From positions 1 to 17,192 of the forward strand of contig JAGQIY010001513.1 in the NCBI GenBank assembly GCA_020430865.1: a stretch of 17,192 nucleotides of DNA. The letters run 5' to 3'. This DNA is from Myxococcales bacterium (GTDB lineage: Bacteria; Myxococcota; Polyangia; Polyangiales; Polyangiaceae). Every line of letters begins with the position of its first letter. Position 1 is the first letter of the stretch. Positions 6,355 through 13,837 of this stretch are shown here, piece by piece. Both the position numbers and the translations under genes were made by a program. Below the pieces are notes generated by a model that was not told where the DNA came from, did no database searches, and was given only the letters and a program-made list of their open reading frames with translations.

Positions 6355-9043
6355 ACTTGCCCTTGGGCGGCGGGTAGTCGTAGCTGGAGGGCTTGGTCGA
6401 GGGCGTCGCGCCCTCCGCCTTCCAGCGGAACGCATAGGGCCGCATCGGCATGCCGAGCGCGTAGAGCGCCGTCGCTTCGTAACCTCCTAGCGGCGGCGTC
6501 GCCGTTCCAGCGCGATGCACGAACGCCGGGTGCTGCGTGCCGCGGTCGAGCTCTGCCACCCGCCGACAGCCCACCCTGAGCAGGACGCTGGCGAGCGGGT
6601 CGCTGCTGTCGTGACGCGCCATCGCGACGACCACCCGACCCCGCTCCGTGACGCAGAGCGCGCCGCGCTTACGCATGGCGCCGCGCTCACGTGCGACGGG
6701 CAGCAGCTCACCAGCCTCGGCGAGCAACGGGAGCTGCGCCAGGTGGCGCCCCGAACCGCTCTCGATGTCCTGAGCGTCGCCCAGCAGCTGGATCGCGCCG
6801 TCCTCCACCACCAGGGTGGCGAAGCCCGACTTCGAGGGCACTGCCGGCTTGCTGTCGAAGGCCAGGCCGAGCGCAGTGGCGCTCGTCGTGTTGCCGAGGC
6901 TGACCGACGCAACCACTCGGTGCTTGTCGTCTCCGGTCAGCTCGAGGAGCTTCGGGCCAGCGCCGGGGGAGGCGTACTCGTTCGATCCCGCCGTGAGCCT
7001 CCACGCGACACGGCCTGGCTCGAAGCTGAACAGCTCGACGGCGAGTGACCCGAGCGACATTTCCCCCTGGAAAATTCCAGGCCACCACGCGGGCATCGGT
7101 TGAGTCCCGGGGGCCACTTGCCAGCGCACCTGGGAGGGGTCGTTTGGCGTAGGGTCCCGCAGCATCACGTAGAAGAAGTCCTTGGCAGACCAGCGCACGA
7201 ACTTGTCAGGTGCAATGCCCATCTCGGGGTGCGCCTTGGAGAGCTGGAACTCCTTCTTCTTCAGGTCGACGATATCGGTGAAGACGAACCCGCAATGCCC
7301 AGGGTTCATGTCGAGGTGAATGCCGTAGCCACAGCCGGCCTGGCGCAAGGCCTTGCCGAGTGTCGGTCCGTCGATCTCGTTGCTCCAGCCGTAGTAGAGG
7401 TGCCCTGACGGTGTCACGCAGAGGGCGGTGCGCTCGGTCATCACGCTGGTGCCCGCCAACTGCCAGCCCCAGATGTAGCGCCCGGTGGGGTTCGCCACCC
7501 CATCCTCGACCAACGGGTCCAGGTTCTGCCGAAAGCTCTCCAAATCCGCAGGGATATCTGTCGTCTGGGGCCAGCTGCCCAGGCCCACGCGGTGATCATC
7601 GGTGACGACGACCGTCGCGCCTCCAGGGATGGGGGGGAGGAGCACTCGCTTGCGCACCATCATCCCGTACTTGCCGTGGGTCGTCTTGAACGCGCCATTG
7701 AACGTGCCGACCACGCGTTTCAGCACCTCGGGCTCACGGGGCAGGCGCCCTGATCCGGGGGGACCCGTGAGCGGTTTCGGGTCCTCGAAGCCGGCTTCCA
7801 TGCCGATCTCCAGGCGCCGCATGTCCATCGCGATCAGTTGCAGCTCGGCGTAAGGACGCTTTGGATCCGGACGGATGAAGGTCTTGTAGAAGTACGCCGG
7901 AGGTTGTTCTCCCGACGCGCTCTTCGCGCCAGGCGACTTGGCCAACCAGGGCAGCTCGACTGGCACCCACTCGCCTTCTCCTGGCTTGGTCTCCTTCCAG
8001 AGCGAGGGCACGCTGGGTGGAGGCCAGCTGCTCTTCTCGCCCTCCAGCTTCGAGTCGTCGAGCATGGTGGCGACGGGTTGCTCGTCCTCGCTCTGAGCCT
8101 CCGCCTTGAGCTCCGACTGTCCGCCGTTCTTGTCGAACAGGTTGTACGTCGTGCGCTTGAAGGTGTCCTTGGCGCCGAACACCTGATCTTCGAGCCAAGC
8201 GATTGGGCCCGGGCCCACCTCCGCACGCACCGTGTCCACCGCCCACAGGATGAACGGCTTCTCGAAGTGGCGCTGGGTGACGGCCTTCGCAGCGTACGCT
8301 TGTCCCCCTTCGGCGCCGATCAGCTCGTGCTTGTCGAGGTCGTAGGTGAGGTTCCTCCCCCCAACCCCCAGATCGATCGAGAGCAGGGAAGCGTCCATGC
8401 TGAGCCTGGCTCGTTGCGCAGGGATCTCGAACAGGATGTCCGCGCGTCCGATTCCGGCAAGGCTCCCGGTGTCCTGAAAGGAGGTCAGCCCGAGCAAGAA
8501 GCGGTCGAACCGCTTCCCAGGCTTGTCTTCCGCACGGATACCCGACGTATCGAGCACCGAGACGCCCTGGATCTGGCCGAAGGCCACGGTCGCAAAGACA
8601 GCGCGGTTACCCTGAAGCTCGAGTCCGACGTCATCACCCACCTCGGTATCGGTGATGTTCCGCATGCGGGTCACGCCGATGGGCTGGCCCTCCCGGGTCA
8701 CCCGCACGAAGGCGCGATAGACGTCGTGGGGCGCCCCCGCCTGTTTCGCCCCGAGAAACAGCACCGGCCGACCGAACACCAGATCTCCCAGCATGCCGCG
8801 GCTAGGCTCCCAGTGGATGTCGCTCGGCTCGACCACGGCTCCAGCACGCTCGCCCAGCATCTCGGCGACCCCTGGCAAGGTGCGCGGTGGCGGGCCGGAG
8901 CCGCGCGCGTGGTTCACGATCGCGACCAGGGCGATCAGCCCCGCGATGGGTCCGCGGGAAATCGCCCAGCGCTTGAGCTTCGACGCCGGACCTGTCGGGC
9001 GCGCCTTGGCGCTGGAAATCGGGACCGCGGGCGAAGAAACCAC
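6353..9043 (-). CDS. Large membrane-anchored or secreted protein with two phosphodiester-glycosidase (NAGPA/DUF2233)-like domains
   Basis: 896 residues. The N-terminus has basic residues and a hydrophobic helix (GPIAGLIALVAIV, about 31-43), so it is a signal anchor or signal peptide. Residues 50-390 are a beta-rich region I do not recognise. Residues about 397-590 fit the NAGPA/DUF2233 pattern: VVGTFNGAF near 444, then GGATVVVTDDHRVGLGSW, TERTALCVTPSGHLYYGW and GCGYGIHLDMNPGHCGF. Residues about 665-848 repeat the same order in diverged form: FATLVVEDGAIQLLGDAQDI, KRGALCVTERGRVVVAMA, GCRRVAELDRGTQHPAF. NAGPA-family enzymes cleave phosphodiester-linked sugars, and bacterial members occur in envelope and exopolysaccharide contexts. 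The assignment is from motif order only, and activity is not established. The start is GTG 9043, because TAG lies in frame 4 codons upstream. No clear ribosome-binding site is seen. The gene is convergent with the sigma factor and divergent from cdsA. Confidence 0.7.
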   Translation of the reverse strand: MVSSPAVPISSAKARPTGPASKLKRWAISRGPIAGLIALVAIVNHARGSGPPPRTLPGVAEMLGERAGAVVEPSDIHWEPSRGMLGDLVFGRPVLFLGAKQAGAPHDVYRAFVRVTREGQPIGVTRMRNITDTEVGDDVGLELQGNRAVFATVAFGQIQGVSVLDTSGIRAEDKPGKRFDRFLLGLTSFQDTGSLAGIGRADILFEIPAQRARLSMDASLLSIDLGVGGRNLTYDLDKHELIGAEGGQAYAAKAVTQRHFEKPFILWAVDTVRAEVGPGPIAWLEDQVFGAKDTFKRTTYNLFDKNGGQSELKAEAQSEDEQPVATMLDDSKLEGEKSSWPPPSVPSLWKETKPGEGEWVPVELPWLAKSPGAKSASGEQPPAYFYKTFIRPDPKRPYAELQLIAMDMRRLEIGMEAGFEDPKPLTGPPGSGRLPREPEVLKRVVGTFNGAFKTTHGKYGMMVRKRVLLPPIPGGATVVVTDDHRVGLGSWPQTTDIPADLESFRQNLDPLVEDGVANPTGRYIWGWQLAGTSVMTERTALCVTPSGHLYYGWSNEIDGPTLGKALRQAGCGYGIHLDMNPGHCGFVFTDIVDLKKKEFQLSKAHPEMGIAPDKFVRWSAKDFFYVMLRDPTPNDPSQVRWQVAPGTQPMPAWWPGIFQGEMSLGSLAVELFSFEPGRVAWRLTAGSNEYASPGAGPKLLELTGDDKHRVVASVSLGNTTSATALGLAFDSKPAVPSKSGFATLVVEDGAIQLLGDAQDIESGSGRHLAQLPLLAEAGELLPVARERGAMRKRGALCVTERGRVVVAMARHDSSDPLASVLLRVGCRRVAELDRGTQHPAFVHRAGTATPPLGGYEATALYALGMPMRPYAFRWKAEGATPSTKPSSYDYPPPKGK

Positions 9044-9314
9044 CGCCGGGGTCTACCCATCCGCAGGCGCCCGGGCAAGTCCGTGAAGCTTGTACACACT
9101 GCCGGGCGCTGGTACGCCCCGCGGTTGGACGGCTGTGACCGGTCCCGGCTAGCCCGCCACGTCCCTTCGGAGGCACGAAAGACCAACCCCCCGCCTCGGG
9201 CCAGCCTCGCGACGCGCCAAGCCGCGCGAGCAGCGTGCCCAGCCCCCAGGACGCGAACCAGAGACCCCGGGCGCCCGTGAAGGCGCAGAGAAGAAAAAGA
9301 ACTCAGGAGTCAGC
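9044..9314. other. Divergent intergenic region before cdsA
   Basis: These 271 bp separate the minus-strand gene from cdsA. I see the cdsA ribosome-binding site at 9305-9309 and an A-rich stretch (AGAAGAAAAAGAA) just before it. No clear promoter hexamers or long inverted repeats were found. Confidence 0.3.
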
Positions 9315-10160
9315 GTGGGCGATAGCGCAGCCAACAAGAACCTCTTGGTCCGCATCCTGACCTCGGTCGTGGTGGTCCCATTGTTGCTCGCAGCGATGTT
9401 CGTCGCGCCCACCTGGGTCTGGTACTGCGTGGTCGGCCTCGCCTGCGCCATCGGTGGCCAAGAGCTCTTCGGCATGACCCATCCGGGCGACAAGGTCGCT
9501 CAGGCAATCGGCATCCTGGCAACCGCGAGCGTGAGCGTCACCCTCTACTTCTGGGGGAGCGACGCGCGAGTGCTGGTCACGCTGGTGTTCGTGATCGTAC
9601 TCCAGGGGGCGTTGGTCCCGCTGTGGCGCCTGGGCGAGATCCCCAGCGCGGGCCTGCGCATCATGGCCGGCATGGGTGGCCCGCTCTACGTCGGGGGTCT
9701 GCTCACCACCATCGCCCTGATCCAGCGCGACTATCACGCTCACGGTGGGCCCGGCATCGTGGTGATCATCCTCGCCATCGCCTGGCTCGGGGACACGGGC
9801 GGCTACTTCGCTGGACGCTTCCTCGGCAAGACCAAGCTCTACCCAGCCGTCAGCCCAAAGAAGACTCGCGAAGGCTTCGTGGGTTCGCTGTGTGGTTCGG
9901 TGATCGGGGGCGTCGTGTTCCAGCTGTTGCTGGTCCCGGAACTTCCCACCTGGCAAATCGCCATCGTCGCGCTGGTCGCTGGCGCACTGGGGCAGATGGG
10001 TGACCTGGTGGAGTCTCTGCTGAAGCGATCCACCGGCATCAAGGACAGCGGTTGGGTGGTCCCAGGTCATGGCGGCATCTTGGATCGCCTCGACGCGGTG
10101 CTCGTCGTCAGCCCCTTGATGTACCTGTACCTGCTCTGGGCCCAACCGTTTCCGTCCTGA
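9315..10160 (+). CDS. cdsA: Phosphatidate cytidylyltransferase (CDP-diacylglycerol synthase)
   Basis: Makes CDP-diacylglycerol from phosphatidic acid and CTP, the branch point to all phospholipids, in the inner membrane. 281 residues, the usual length. Seven or eight hydrophobic helices are visible, beginning with VRILTSVVVVPLLLAAMFV. The conserved WLGDTGGYFAGRFLGKTKL with SPKKTREGFVG is in the middle. The C-terminal CdsA signature is nearly complete: SLLKRSTGIKDSG followed by HGGILDRLD, which includes the metal-binding Asp residues. Start GTG 9315 is set by AGGAG 5 nt upstream. In many bacteria cdsA sits with uppS, dxr and rseP, but here it stands alone, divergent from the large minus-strand gene and followed by a long intergenic region. 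Confidence 0.96.
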   Translation: MGDSAANKNLLVRILTSVVVVPLLLAAMFVAPTWVWYCVVGLACAIGGQELFGMTHPGDKVAQAIGILATASVSVTLYFWGSDARVLVTLVFVIVLQGALVPLWRLGEIPSAGLRIMAGMGGPLYVGGLLTTIALIQRDYHAHGGPGIVVIILAIAWLGDTGGYFAGRFLGKTKLYPAVSPKKTREGFVGSLCGSVIGGVVFQLLLVPELPTWQIAIVALVAGALGQMGDLVESLLKRSTGIKDSGWVVPGHGGILDRLDAVLVVSPLMYLYLLWAQPFPS

Positions 10161-10590
10161 AGCCGACTCGACCGTCCGTTCGTTCTTCACTCGGCTCGCT
10201 CGGGCGCTCGGCGCGCGGTGCCGCTTCGACACCTCGAACCAAGCGGTGAGCGCACGGAAGCAGCACTACCTTGCATGCCGCAGCGCGCAGTCAGCGATCG
10301 CGCGAACGCGAGATGAAGTGCGCAAGAAACAACGCGGATCGCGTGTGACGCGGAAAAGCAGGCGCGAAGTTGAACAGCTCGACTACGCAACTCCAGGTAA
10401 CGCGACGCGTTGCCTAAAAATCGACTTCACAGCGAAGGAAACTCATCGAAAAGTCTGCTTATGCGCGCTATTCGCCGCGCGAAACATTGCGGATACATTC
10501 ACTCCCTCACCGGGATGACTGGTCACCAAACGCACGCCCAACCTTGGCGCCGAAGCAACACACCGCAATGCGCTCAGGAGAAATCCCAAC
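10161..10590 (+). other. 430-bp intergenic region, cdsA to the dehydrogenase gene
   Basis: No convincing gene is seen. A 90-codon open frame at 10246-10518 has unbiased codon use and no ribosome-binding site. CCGCTT (10221-10226) pairs with AAGCGG (10241-10246) across 14 nt and might mark the cdsA transcript end, though it has no T tract. Bases about 10400-10500 are clearly A/T-richer than their surroundings (CCTAAAAATCG, CATCGAAAAGTC), as expected of a promoter region for the dehydrogenase. I could not pick reliable -35/-10 boxes. TGGTCACCAAACGC near 10520 resembles a sigma-54 site but the spacing is one base short. Confidence 0.4.
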
Positions 10591-11940
10591 ATGACTCAAA
10601 GTGCCGTGACGGAAGCCCCGACTTCCTCGGAAACGTCTTCCACCAAGCGCCCCTCTCGCCGTCCCAGCGCTCCCCCGAGCGAAAAGCACCAGTTTTTCCG
10701 CGTGATCCAGGGTTACCTGGACGAAGCGGCCAAGCTGATCGAGATGCCGGATTATATCCGCACGATACTGAGGCAGCCGAAGAACGAGATCATCGTCAAT
10801 TTCCCCGTGCAAATGGACAACGGGGAGTACCGCCTCTTCAAGGGCTACCGCATCCAGCACTCGAACATCCTCGGCCCGTACAAGGGCGGGATGCGCTACC
10901 ACGAGGGCGCATCGCTGGATGACTTCAAGGCGCTTGGCGCGATGATGACGTGGAAATGCGCGCTGATGGACCTCCCCCTCGGCGGCGCGAAGGGCGGCAT
11001 CAAGTTCAACCCGTATCAGGTGAGCCGCGCGGAACTGCAGCGCATCACACGCCGCTTCTTCCACTCCCTAGGCGGCAACATCGGCCCAGACTACGACATT
11101 CCGGCACCGGACATGGGGACCAGCGGCCAGACCATGGCCTGGGCCATGGACACGTACATGAACACGGTCGGCATGGTGAGCAAGCAAGCGGTGATGGGCG
11201 TCGTCACCGGCAAGCCAGTGACCAGCGGCGGTACACACGGTCGCGTGAAGGCGACGGGCCAAGGCGTGGTTCACTGCATCCGCTTCTGGGCGGATCGCAA
11301 TCGCTTCGACCTGCACGGCAAGAAGCTGATCGTTCAGGGCTTCGGCAACGTGGGATCCCATACCGCGGTGTTGCTCAGTCACATGGGCGTCTCCACGGTG
11401 GGTGTGGGCGATCACACGGGCTACCTGTACAACCCCGAGGGCTTCAACGTTTACCGACTACAGGAGTACGTGGCGGCGAACGGCTCGATCGCCGGCTACC
11501 CCAACGGTCATGCGGTCAGCCGCGAGGAGTTCTTCAATATCCAAGCGGATATTTTCGTGCCCGCCGCACTGGAGAACCAGGTGGACGTCGCCGAAGCGAA
11601 CGCACTGAACGGCGTGCGACTGGTGGCCGAGGGCGCCAACGGTCCCTGCTCGGTCGCTGGTGAGAAGGTGCTGCGCGAGCGCGGCATCGACGTGCTCCCG
11701 GACGTGTTGGCCAACGCGGGCGGCGTCACCGTCAGCTACTACGAGTGGGTGCAGAACCGGCGCAGCGAGCAGTGGACGCTCGAGGAGGTCGACACGCGCC
11801 TCGAGGGTGCGATGCGCGACGCTTACCGCCGAGTGGAGGAGTTCGAACGCGTGCACGACTGCGGGATGCGCTTGGCCTGCTACGGCGTGGCCTTGCAGCG
11901 GCTACAGAAGGTGTACGAGGAGCGCGAGATCTTCCCGTAG
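10591..11940 (+). CDS. gdhA: Glu/Leu/Phe/Val-type amino-acid dehydrogenase, probable glutamate dehydrogenase
   Basis: Catalyses reversible oxidative deamination of glutamate to 2-oxoglutarate and ammonia, using a nicotinamide cofactor, in the cytoplasm. 449 residues. A Ser/Thr/Pro-rich extension of about 30 residues precedes the catalytic fold. Substrate-site residues are intact: K98 in GPYKGGMRYH, K122 in MTWKCAL, catalytic K134 in PLGGAKGGI and D174 in PAPDMGT. The Rossmann cofactor motif is GFGNVG at 250-255, and ANAGGVTVSYYEW near the C-terminus is typical of the family. K98 with surrounding residues suits glutamate better than branched-chain substrates, but specificity is inferred. AGGAG lies 10 nt before ATG 10591. 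The 430-bp upstream region suggests an independent promoter, and a strong hairpin follows the gene. Confidence 0.92.
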   Translation: MTQSAVTEAPTSSETSSTKRPSRRPSAPPSEKHQFFRVIQGYLDEAAKLIEMPDYIRTILRQPKNEIIVNFPVQMDNGEYRLFKGYRIQHSNILGPYKGGMRYHEGASLDDFKALGAMMTWKCALMDLPLGGAKGGIKFNPYQVSRAELQRITRRFFHSLGGNIGPDYDIPAPDMGTSGQTMAWAMDTYMNTVGMVSKQAVMGVVTGKPVTSGGTHGRVKATGQGVVHCIRFWADRNRFDLHGKKLIVQGFGNVGSHTAVLLSHMGVSTVGVGDHTGYLYNPEGFNVYRLQEYVAANGSIAGYPNGHAVSREEFFNIQADIFVPAALENQVDVAEANALNGVRLVAEGANGPCSVAGEKVLRERGIDVLPDVLANAGGVTVSYYEWVQNRRSEQWTLEEVDTRLEGAMRDAYRRVEEFERVHDCGMRLACYGVALQRLQKVYEEREIFP

Positions 11941-11968
11941 CCAGGGGCGAACGACCGGACACGTGCGG

Positions 11969-11996
11969 GCGAGGCAGGGCTAGAGCCCTGCCTCGC
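11969..11996 (+). terminator. Strong hairpin terminator after the dehydrogenase gene
   Basis: A perfect 12-bp stem (GCGAGGCAGGGC / GCCCTGCCTCGC) with a 4-nt TAGA loop begins 28 bp after the stop. A weak T-containing tail (CTATTTGG) follows. The best terminator-like structure in the window, it separates the dehydrogenase from the HEAT-repeat gene. Confidence 0.7.
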
Positions 11997-12070
11997 GGCT
12001 ATTTGGAGACCAAACCGGGCGCCGCCCCATTGGGCTTGTCGCCGGGAGCGCGCTCTGCTCCCCTGCACCC

Positions 12071-13723
12071 ATGATCCCCCTCGTGGTCGTGGGTGGCCTG
12101 GAGCTACCCGCAAGCGCTCGAGCCGCCTGGCTCGCCGAGTCCCTGGACCCGAACCGCTACCAGGACTGGCCTGAGGAGACCCCGTTGATCCGCGGGGAAA
12201 GTTCCGGGGCTTTCGACACGGTGGGTGACTTGCTCGGCGCCTTGCCCGAGCTAGAAGCCCCCGCGTTCTTCGAGCTCACGGCGGACGGGCTGCGGTGCTT
12301 TCTCACTCCCGACGCGGCCGAGGACCTGAGCCAGGACATCGCCACGGCACTGCGCCTCGCCGAGCGACACGGCGGCCAGGGCCTGGTTGCCTTCGTGGCT
12401 TTCACAGAGGAAGTGGCTTGCGTGTTACCGGTCGGTGAGGGAACGGGGCTGGACGCGCCGACCTGGATGCCAGCCGCCGAGGTGCTGGGCGTCGAGGTGA
12501 TCGCGTTGCCATTCATCTCGGTGATGGACTACATCAAGGCCCTCGGTGCGAATCCCGACTTGACCCGCGATCAGTTCCTTGCGGAACGACGGGGGCTGGG
12601 TCTGAGGCCCCTCCAGGAGCAGCCGCTGCACCAGAACTTGCTGAAACGTCTCGCGGGCATCGACCCCGCCGAGATGCACCGCGCGATGCACGAAGGCGAG
12701 GTCGCCGACATCGAAGGCAAGCCGCTCAGCAAGACCCACGCAGACCCAGAGAGTCTGAGCAAGGCGATCGAGGCGGCGACGCCGGCGGTGCGCGCAGCGG
12801 CCATCGAGTTGCTCAGCCTGCTCGACCCGGACACCACCACGGAGCACGCGGTGGAGCTGCTGAAGGATCCTTCACGCCAGGTCAGACGTCACGCCGTCAT
12901 GGCGCTCGGCAATGCCCCCACCGATATGGCGTTCGAGCACTTGCTCGAGCTGGACCAGGGCTCCCTGGACGACGACCCGGTGCTTCAGGGTATCCTCCGG
13001 GAAGCAATCGAGAAGAGCGAAGCGCCGAGCGCGGACGAGCGCGTGCTGGCACGCATCCGAGAACACGCCAAGGAGGAGCCCTGGGACGACGCCAAGCGAG
13101 GCACCGCGGAGCGCACGACGCTGACGCGGCGTGCCGCCTTGGCCCTGGAGCACGCCGCCGCCCGGCTCGGTCACAAGGTGGCGCCCGCGCTCCAGAACTG
13201 GTTCGAGAAGCACCCCCACGAGGAGTTCCGTCGCGCGGCAGCGCAGGCGCTCGTGGAGAGCCAGGCAGACCTCACCCCCAAGCAACAAGAGGCCATCCAG
13301 CTCGCGTTGATGGGCATGGGAAAGGGCGCCAACCAGGACGAAGCCCGGCGCCTGGCCATCCTCGGTGTTCCGCGGGGAGATTACTCTGGGGGACTGATGC
13401 GATTCCAGGACATCGACGCGAAACAACTCGCGTCGCTGGTCGACGAGGGCTTCGCACACCCGGAGATGGCTCAGAACGAGGCGCCGCCGATCAGCCTGTT
13501 CCTCGAGTGGATGCAGCGTCACCCAGAGCTCAAGGCGGGCGGCTACCTGATCCCGCCTTCGCGCCCCGACTATCGCTTGAGCCTCGACACCCTCACCCTC
13601 GACGACCTCGAGGGAGTGCCTCGAGAGCGCCGGGAGGAGCTCGAGGAGCTCTTCGAGGCGCTCGGAGAGACAGCCACCAACGTCGAGCCCGAAGGCTACG
13701 CGCTCAGGCGCTGGTGGACTTGA
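12071..13723 (+). CDS. HEAT-repeat protein of unknown function
   Basis: 550 residues with no signal peptide or membrane helix, so probably cytoplasmic. The first 180 residues form an unrecognised alpha/beta region (MIPLVVVGGLELP, GLVAFVAFTEEVACVLPVG). Around 240-310 and again around 350-420 are helical pairs of HEAT/armadillo type, for example AVRAAAIELLSLLDPDTTTEHAVELL followed by QVRRHAVMALGNAP, and FRRAAAQALVESQADL. Such solenoids act as protein-binding scaffolds. The last 60 residues are acidic and helical (VPRERREELEELFEALGE). ATG 12071 is the first possible start. No clear Shine-Dalgarno is seen before it, so leaderless or weak initiation is possible. It lies behind a terminator and is probably its own unit. 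Strong codon bias supports it as real. Confidence 0.8.
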   Translation: MIPLVVVGGLELPASARAAWLAESLDPNRYQDWPEETPLIRGESSGAFDTVGDLLGALPELEAPAFFELTADGLRCFLTPDAAEDLSQDIATALRLAERHGGQGLVAFVAFTEEVACVLPVGEGTGLDAPTWMPAAEVLGVEVIALPFISVMDYIKALGANPDLTRDQFLAERRGLGLRPLQEQPLHQNLLKRLAGIDPAEMHRAMHEGEVADIEGKPLSKTHADPESLSKAIEAATPAVRAAAIELLSLLDPDTTTEHAVELLKDPSRQVRRHAVMALGNAPTDMAFEHLLELDQGSLDDDPVLQGILREAIEKSEAPSADERVLARIREHAKEEPWDDAKRGTAERTTLTRRAALALEHAAARLGHKVAPALQNWFEKHPHEEFRRAAAQALVESQADLTPKQQEAIQLALMGMGKGANQDEARRLAILGVPRGDYSGGLMRFQDIDAKQLASLVDEGFAHPEMAQNEAPPISLFLEWMQRHPELKAGGYLIPPSRPDYRLSLDTLTLDDLEGVPRERREELEELFEALGETATNVEPEGYALRRWWT

Positions 13724-13747
13724 CCGCGGCGCGCCGCCGGGCACGCC

Positions 13748-13795
13748 GACACCCAGCGCAGCCGACACACAGCGCAGCCGACACCCAGCGCAGCC
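13748..13795. repeat. Three 16-bp tandem repeats upstream of the barrel gene
   Basis: GACACCCAGCGCAGCC at 13748-13763, 13764-13779 and 13780-13795. The middle unit differs at one base (GACACACAGCGCAGCC). A partial fourth copy (GACA) leads into a TTGACA box. The repeats are wholly intergenic, after the HEAT-gene stop and about 40 bp before the barrel gene. They may be binding sites or slippage products. Confidence 0.9.
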
Positions 13796-13799
13796 GACA

Positions 13800-13829
13800 T
13801 TGACAACGCGCGTACCTTTCCGGGATTCT
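13800..13829 (+). promoter_or_regulatory. Possible sigma-70-type promoter for the barrel-cytochrome pair
   Basis: A consensus -35 TTGACA at 13800-13805 directly follows the tandem repeats. An 18-bp spacer leads to a weak -10 GATTCT at 13824-13829. Transcription would begin near 13836, essentially at the GTG 13838 start, implying a leaderless message or a slightly later start codon. The -35 is convincing and the -10 is not. Confidence 0.35.
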
Positions 13830-13837
13830 CCAGCTAG

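Noticed and set aside
7838..9280. 480-codon plus-strand frame
   Set aside because: It is antisense to the 896-residue gene. It has no domain pattern and is a typical high-GC shadow frame.
9303..10232. 309-codon minus-strand frame rich in Asp, His and Gln
   Set aside because: It is antisense to cdsA, whose signature motif is unambiguous. The composition is typical of a reversed membrane-protein gene.
10246..10518. 90-codon plus-strand frame upstream of the dehydrogenase gene
   Set aside because: Unbiased codon use, A/T-rich end and no ribosome-binding site. It is better explained as a promoter region.
12872..13768. 298-codon minus-strand frame
   Set aside because: It is a shadow of the HEAT-repeat gene, Leu/Val/Gly-rich without a domain.
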